From Planctomycetia bacterium (lineage in GTDB: Bacteria; Planctomycetota; Phycisphaerae; Phycisphaerales; UBA1924), in contig SXOY01000046.1 of the NCBI GenBank assembly GCA_005776545.1, positions 1 to 9,277 of the forward strand: DNA of 9,277 nt, written 5' to 3'. Shown piece by piece: positions 7,277-9,277 of this stretch (position 1 is its first letter; every line of letters starts with the position of its first letter). The notes beneath the pieces are model-generated. The model was not told the DNA's origin. It saw nothing but the letters and a program-made list of their open reading frames with translations, and did no database searches. The position numbers and the translations under genes are program-made.

Positions 7277-7376
7277 AAGCCTTGAATATCGGTCAGCGAC
7301 TCGCCTTGGCTACAGATTGTGCGAAGGAGTTGGTGAATGGGCTGCGGCACCGCCGCCGGCCTTGATATTGTCACCA

Positions 7377-7883
7377 ATGGCATCAGATTTTGAGAATTCT
7401 GCGAACCAGCTCGGCATGCATCGGGGGAAGGAAATAGACCTTAAGCAACTGGCTACCTGGGATTTTCGCATGGATTGGGCGGTTCTCGCCATGCTGATCT
7501 TCGTGCCCGGTTCGCTCCTCCTTCTCAATCACTGGAAAACACTCACCGGCTTTGTGGTGGCGACCCTGGCGTTTGTTGCGTGGGGGTGGTCGGCGTGGTG
7601 CACCTATCGAATCATGGTGGAACTCAAAGACCGATTTCTCCTGCGACTGACGTTCTGGTTAATGGCACCTTGCCTGCCGTTGGGCTTGATCTATATGGGT
7701 GTGGTCGCAATGCGGTCCGGAAGCGTACTTTCGCGGCATGGAGTCAAAGTCGGTTTCTTCGGAATCAAACGAACAGCACTGAAAGATCTGTCACCGGGAA
7801 TGTGCCGCTACTGCGGCTATGACGTCCGCTCAATTCAGTCAGGGGTCTGCCCAGAATGTGGCGGTGCAATTGAACCGCAATGA
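7377..7883 (+). CDS. Membrane protein with C-terminal zinc ribbon, unknown function
   Basis: From the ATG at 7377 this is 168 residues. Three hydrophobic segments lie near 34-51, 55-76 and 90-111. The C-terminus is CRYCGYDVRSIQSGVCPECG (143-162), a four-cysteine zinc ribbon with Cys143, 146, 158 and 161. This C-x2-CGYD-x-R...CPECG ending is frequent on planctomycete membrane proteins of unknown role; I do not know a biochemical function for it. The start is uncertain. No Shine-Dalgarno precedes 7377, and ATGs at 7416 and 7470 are also in frame, the last just before the first membrane segment. The frame is open back to 7092, but that part overlaps ftsW on the other strand and was rejected. The gene diverges from ftsW across about 100 bp, and the heptamer element and LURP-one gene follow. 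Confidence 0.75.
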   Translation: MASDFENSANQLGMHRGKEIDLKQLATWDFRMDWAVLAMLIFVPGSLLLLNHWKTLTGFVVATLAFVAWGWSAWCTYRIMVELKDRFLLRLTFWLMAPCLPLGLIYMGVVAMRSGSVLSRHGVKVGFFGIKRTALKDLSPGMCRYCGYDVRSIQSGVCPECGGAIEPQ

Positions 7884-7915
7884 TCCCGAATAACGAATGA
7901 TGAGTTTTGGCTTGC

Positions 7916-7956
7916 CCCAGTGCCCAGTGCCTGTACCGTCCAAAGCGACACGTTTG
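7916..7956 (+). repeat. Heptamer-plus-core intergenic repeat, copy A
   Basis: Two tandem heptamers CCCAGTG (7916-7922 and 7923-7929) run directly into a core that begins CCTGTACCGTCC and ends AGCGACACGTTTG. From 7928 to 7956 it matches copy B in 25 of 29 positions, same orientation, with all four differences being transitions. It fills most of the gap between the zinc-ribbon gene and the LURP-one gene and ends 14 nt before the latter's Shine-Dalgarno. Confidence 0.7.
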
Positions 7957-7970
7957 ACTTGATAAGTGCC

Positions 7971-7975
7971 AGGAG
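7971..7975 (+). promoter_or_regulatory. Shine-Dalgarno site for the LURP-one gene
   Basis: AGGAG lies 6 nt before the ATG at 7982, the best ribosome binding site in the window. It fixes that start over the in-frame ATG four codons later. Confidence 0.75.
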
Positions 7976-7981
7976 AAGACC

Positions 7982-8467
7982 ATGCGATTTGCAATGAAGC
8001 AGAAGATGTTGGCGTTTGGCGATGACTACATCGTGAAGAACGATGAAGGCGATGATGTATATTACATCGATGGGAAAGTGTTCACGATTCGCGACTCGCT
8101 GGACATTCAGGACATGGAGGGCAACACCGTCGCCACGATTCGCAAGCGCTTGCTTGCGCTGCGTCGTACCTATGACATCGACATAGGTGGCCGTGTGACA
8201 ACTGTCTACAAACACATGCTTACGTTCTTTCGGTGTTCATACACCGTCGATGTTCCGGGGCCGGATGATCTGCAAGCGCAGGGGAACTTTTTTGAGTACG
8301 AGTACACCTTCACAAACGATGCAGGTGACAAGGTCGGCGAAGTCTCAAAACGCTGGCTTACGATTCGCGATACCTACACGATCGATGTCGCCGACGGAGT
8401 TGATCCGGTGATGATCATCGCTTCTGCGGTGGTGATCGATCAATGTTGCCATGAAGAAAGGCACTAA
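7982..8467 (+). CDS. LURP-one-related (LOR/DUF567) tubby-like fold protein
   Basis: The 161-residue protein opens with MRFAMKQKMLAFGDDYIVKN, a typical LURP-one-related start. It then shows the repeating beta-strand pattern of the tubby C-terminal-like fold: KVFTIRDSLDIQD (32-44), RLLALRRTYDIDI (56-68), HMLTFFRCSYTVDV (78-91) and RWLTIRDTYTIDV (124-136). The hydrophobic ending PVMIIASAVVIDQCCHE matches the helix that fills the barrel in this fold. It spans almost the whole family length (about 150-200), so it looks complete. Plant LOR proteins are linked to defence and tubby proteins bind phosphoinositides. Bacterial members (for example YxjI) have no settled function, so none is assigned. No signal peptide or catalytic signature is seen. 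The gene is flanked on both sides by copies of the same intergenic repeat. It converges on the double zinc-ribbon gene. Confidence 0.88.
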   Translation: MRFAMKQKMLAFGDDYIVKNDEGDDVYYIDGKVFTIRDSLDIQDMEGNTVATIRKRLLALRRTYDIDIGGRVTTVYKHMLTFFRCSYTVDVPGPDDLQAQGNFFEYEYTFTNDAGDKVGEVSKRWLTIRDTYTIDVADGVDPVMIIASAVVIDQCCHEERH

Positions 8468-8519
8468 ACCGACATCGCTTCGTCCGAGGTGACACGCGAC
8501 GAATTCGCTTCTGGTTTTC

Positions 8520-8581
8520 CCTGATGCCTGATGCCTGATGCCTATTGCCTGATGCCTGTATTGTCCAGAGCGACACGCTTG
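8520..8581 (+). repeat. Heptamer-plus-core intergenic repeat, copy B
   Basis: Five tandem heptamers start at 8520, 8527, 8534, 8541 and 8548. Four are CCTGATG and the fourth is the variant CCTATTG. They continue into a core (8553-8581) that begins TGCCTGTATTGTCC and ends AGCGACACGCTTG and matches copy A. The element lies between the convergent 3' ends of the LURP-one gene and the double zinc-ribbon gene and ends 5 nt from the latter's stop. The core has only weak self-complementarity and no T-run, so it is not a plain terminator. Confidence 0.75.
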
Positions 8582-8586
8582 GCGTA

Positions 8587-9277
8587 CTACGTAATAAGCG
8601 GCGTTTCAGTAATCTGTGTAGATGCAATCGGCTCACCACATTCCGGGCATCTTCCCGCTCGAATGTCGAGAAGGGTGTAGTTACATTTGATGCAATGCGG
8701 TTCAGCAACACGAAGAAGAAAGAGAATTCCGCAGCCCGTACAGCGTGATTCGCCCAGCGCTGCATCTTGTTTCTTGGAGCAGCGCGGGCAGGAGAGATGA
8801 ATGTGTTTGATTTCTGCAATGCTCTGAGCTTCGGTGATCATCACGCGACGATTGAACGCCTTCAAGACCGCAATAGCCATGATGCCGCAGGTTGTGACAA
8901 TCGCGCCCGCGGCAAGAAGGCGGACCGAAAAATCATTGAATCCCGAATTGGGGTTTCCATCGACGACGTAATTGACATAAATAGCACAAAATCCGGTTGC
9001 GATCAGGCAGCCAGTTGTACCAAGTGCAAGCCAGCGCTGGTTCACAGGAAGTGGTAGGCGCAAAAGGATATTGCTGCCGCCAATCACAGTCGAAACGATG
9101 AGGCAGTGGATGATGTTGGTCGGCTTTCCGCCCAGGTCGAGCCAGATTCCAGCCATTCCCATACAAATAGCGGCAACACCGGTGAGCACGCCGATCCACC
9201 GCCAATACTTGCGGTCGTTGAGGTCGCCGAATAGACAGGCACAGACAGGGAACGCCGAACCGGAAAGTAATCCCAAA
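8587..9277 (-). CDS. Membrane protein with two C-terminal zinc ribbons, unknown function (start beyond window)
   Basis: The frame is open from the right edge to a TAA at 8587, giving about 229 residues. The only start-like codon near the edge is a TTG, so the true N-terminus is probably outside the window. Four hydrophobic segments are visible, roughly at 26-47, 54-75, 83-105 and 118-140 counted from 9276. After a short basic stretch come two cysteine quartets. The first is CPRC...CTGCG (Cys163, 166, 179, 182). The second is CIKCNYTLLDIRAGRCPECG (195-214, with Cys195, 198, 210, 213), which resembles the ribbon of the protein ending at 7883. By orientation the ribbons likely face the cytoplasm (inference). 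I do not recognise a family with known function. It converges with the LURP-one gene across 119 bp that contains repeat copy B. Confidence 0.75.
   Translation of the reverse strand, partial: LGLLSGSAFPVCACLFGDLNDRKYWRWIGVLTGVAAICMGMAGIWLDLGGKPTNIIHCLIVSTVIGGSNILLRLPLPVNQRWLALGTTGCLIATGFCAIYVNYVVDGNPNSGFNDFSVRLLAAGAIVTTCGIMAIAVLKAFNRRVMITEAQSIAEIKHIHLSCPRCSKKQDAALGESRCTGCGILFLLRVAEPHCIKCNYTLLDIRAGRCPECGEPIASTQITETPLIT

Noticed and set aside
7092..7376. N-terminal extension of the plus-strand zinc-ribbon reading frame
   Set aside because: Its first 185 nt lie antisense to the well-supported 5' end of ftsW, and the translated extension has no recognisable pattern.
7277..7376. Divergent promoters between ftsW and the zinc-ribbon gene
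   Set aside because: Promoters must exist nearby, but no -35/-10 pair with proper spacing was convincing on either strand.
8520..8554. Possible CRISPR-like array
   Set aside because: The units are contiguous 7-mers without spacers, so it is a simple tandem repeat.

Overview
The window looks like chromosomal DNA of a planctomycete, most likely a member of the Phycisphaerae. The best evidence is two unrelated membrane proteins that each end in the zinc ribbon C-x2-C-x-Y-D/T-x(n)-G-x-C-P-E-C-G, a C-terminal tag very common in that phylum. The mixture of a cell-wall gene pair with poorly characterised enzymes fits this, as do weak or absent Shine-Dalgarno signals at several starts. The assignment is inferred from protein style, not from a marker gene.

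Layout, left to right. Positions 1-2195 hold three minus-strand genes in close order: a BCP-type peroxiredoxin (2195-1740), an alpha/beta hydrolase (1709-870) and the N-terminal half of a GH3-family acyl-adenylating enzyme (860 to the left edge). Gaps of 30 and 9 nt suggest one transcript. Divergent to them is a plus-strand glycerate 2-kinase of the MOFRL family (2302-3603). It converges on a minus-strand GNAT acetyltransferase (4232-3672).

Positions 4298-7276 hold the wall-synthesis part, read on the minus strand: ftsW (septal glycan polymerase, lipid II to glycan), murG (lipid I to lipid II), then an unrecognised 151-residue protein, with the GNAT gene behind it. This is a fragment of a dcw cluster. 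murC and ddl do not follow murG here, and whatever lies upstream of ftsW has been replaced by a divergent gene.

Positions 7377-9277 are accessory in character: a plus-strand membrane zinc-ribbon protein, a plus-strand LURP-one-related (tubby-like fold) protein, and a minus-strand membrane protein with two zinc ribbons that runs off the right edge. The LURP-one gene is bracketed by two diverged copies of one intergenic element, each made of tandem heptamers followed by a 29-nt core. This element pair is the most unusual DNA-level structure seen.

No tRNA, rRNA, CRISPR array, transposase or prophage gene was seen. No gene-free stretch exceeds 300 bases; the longest gap is about 119 bp (8468-8586). 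No convincing intrinsic terminator or consensus promoter could be assigned.
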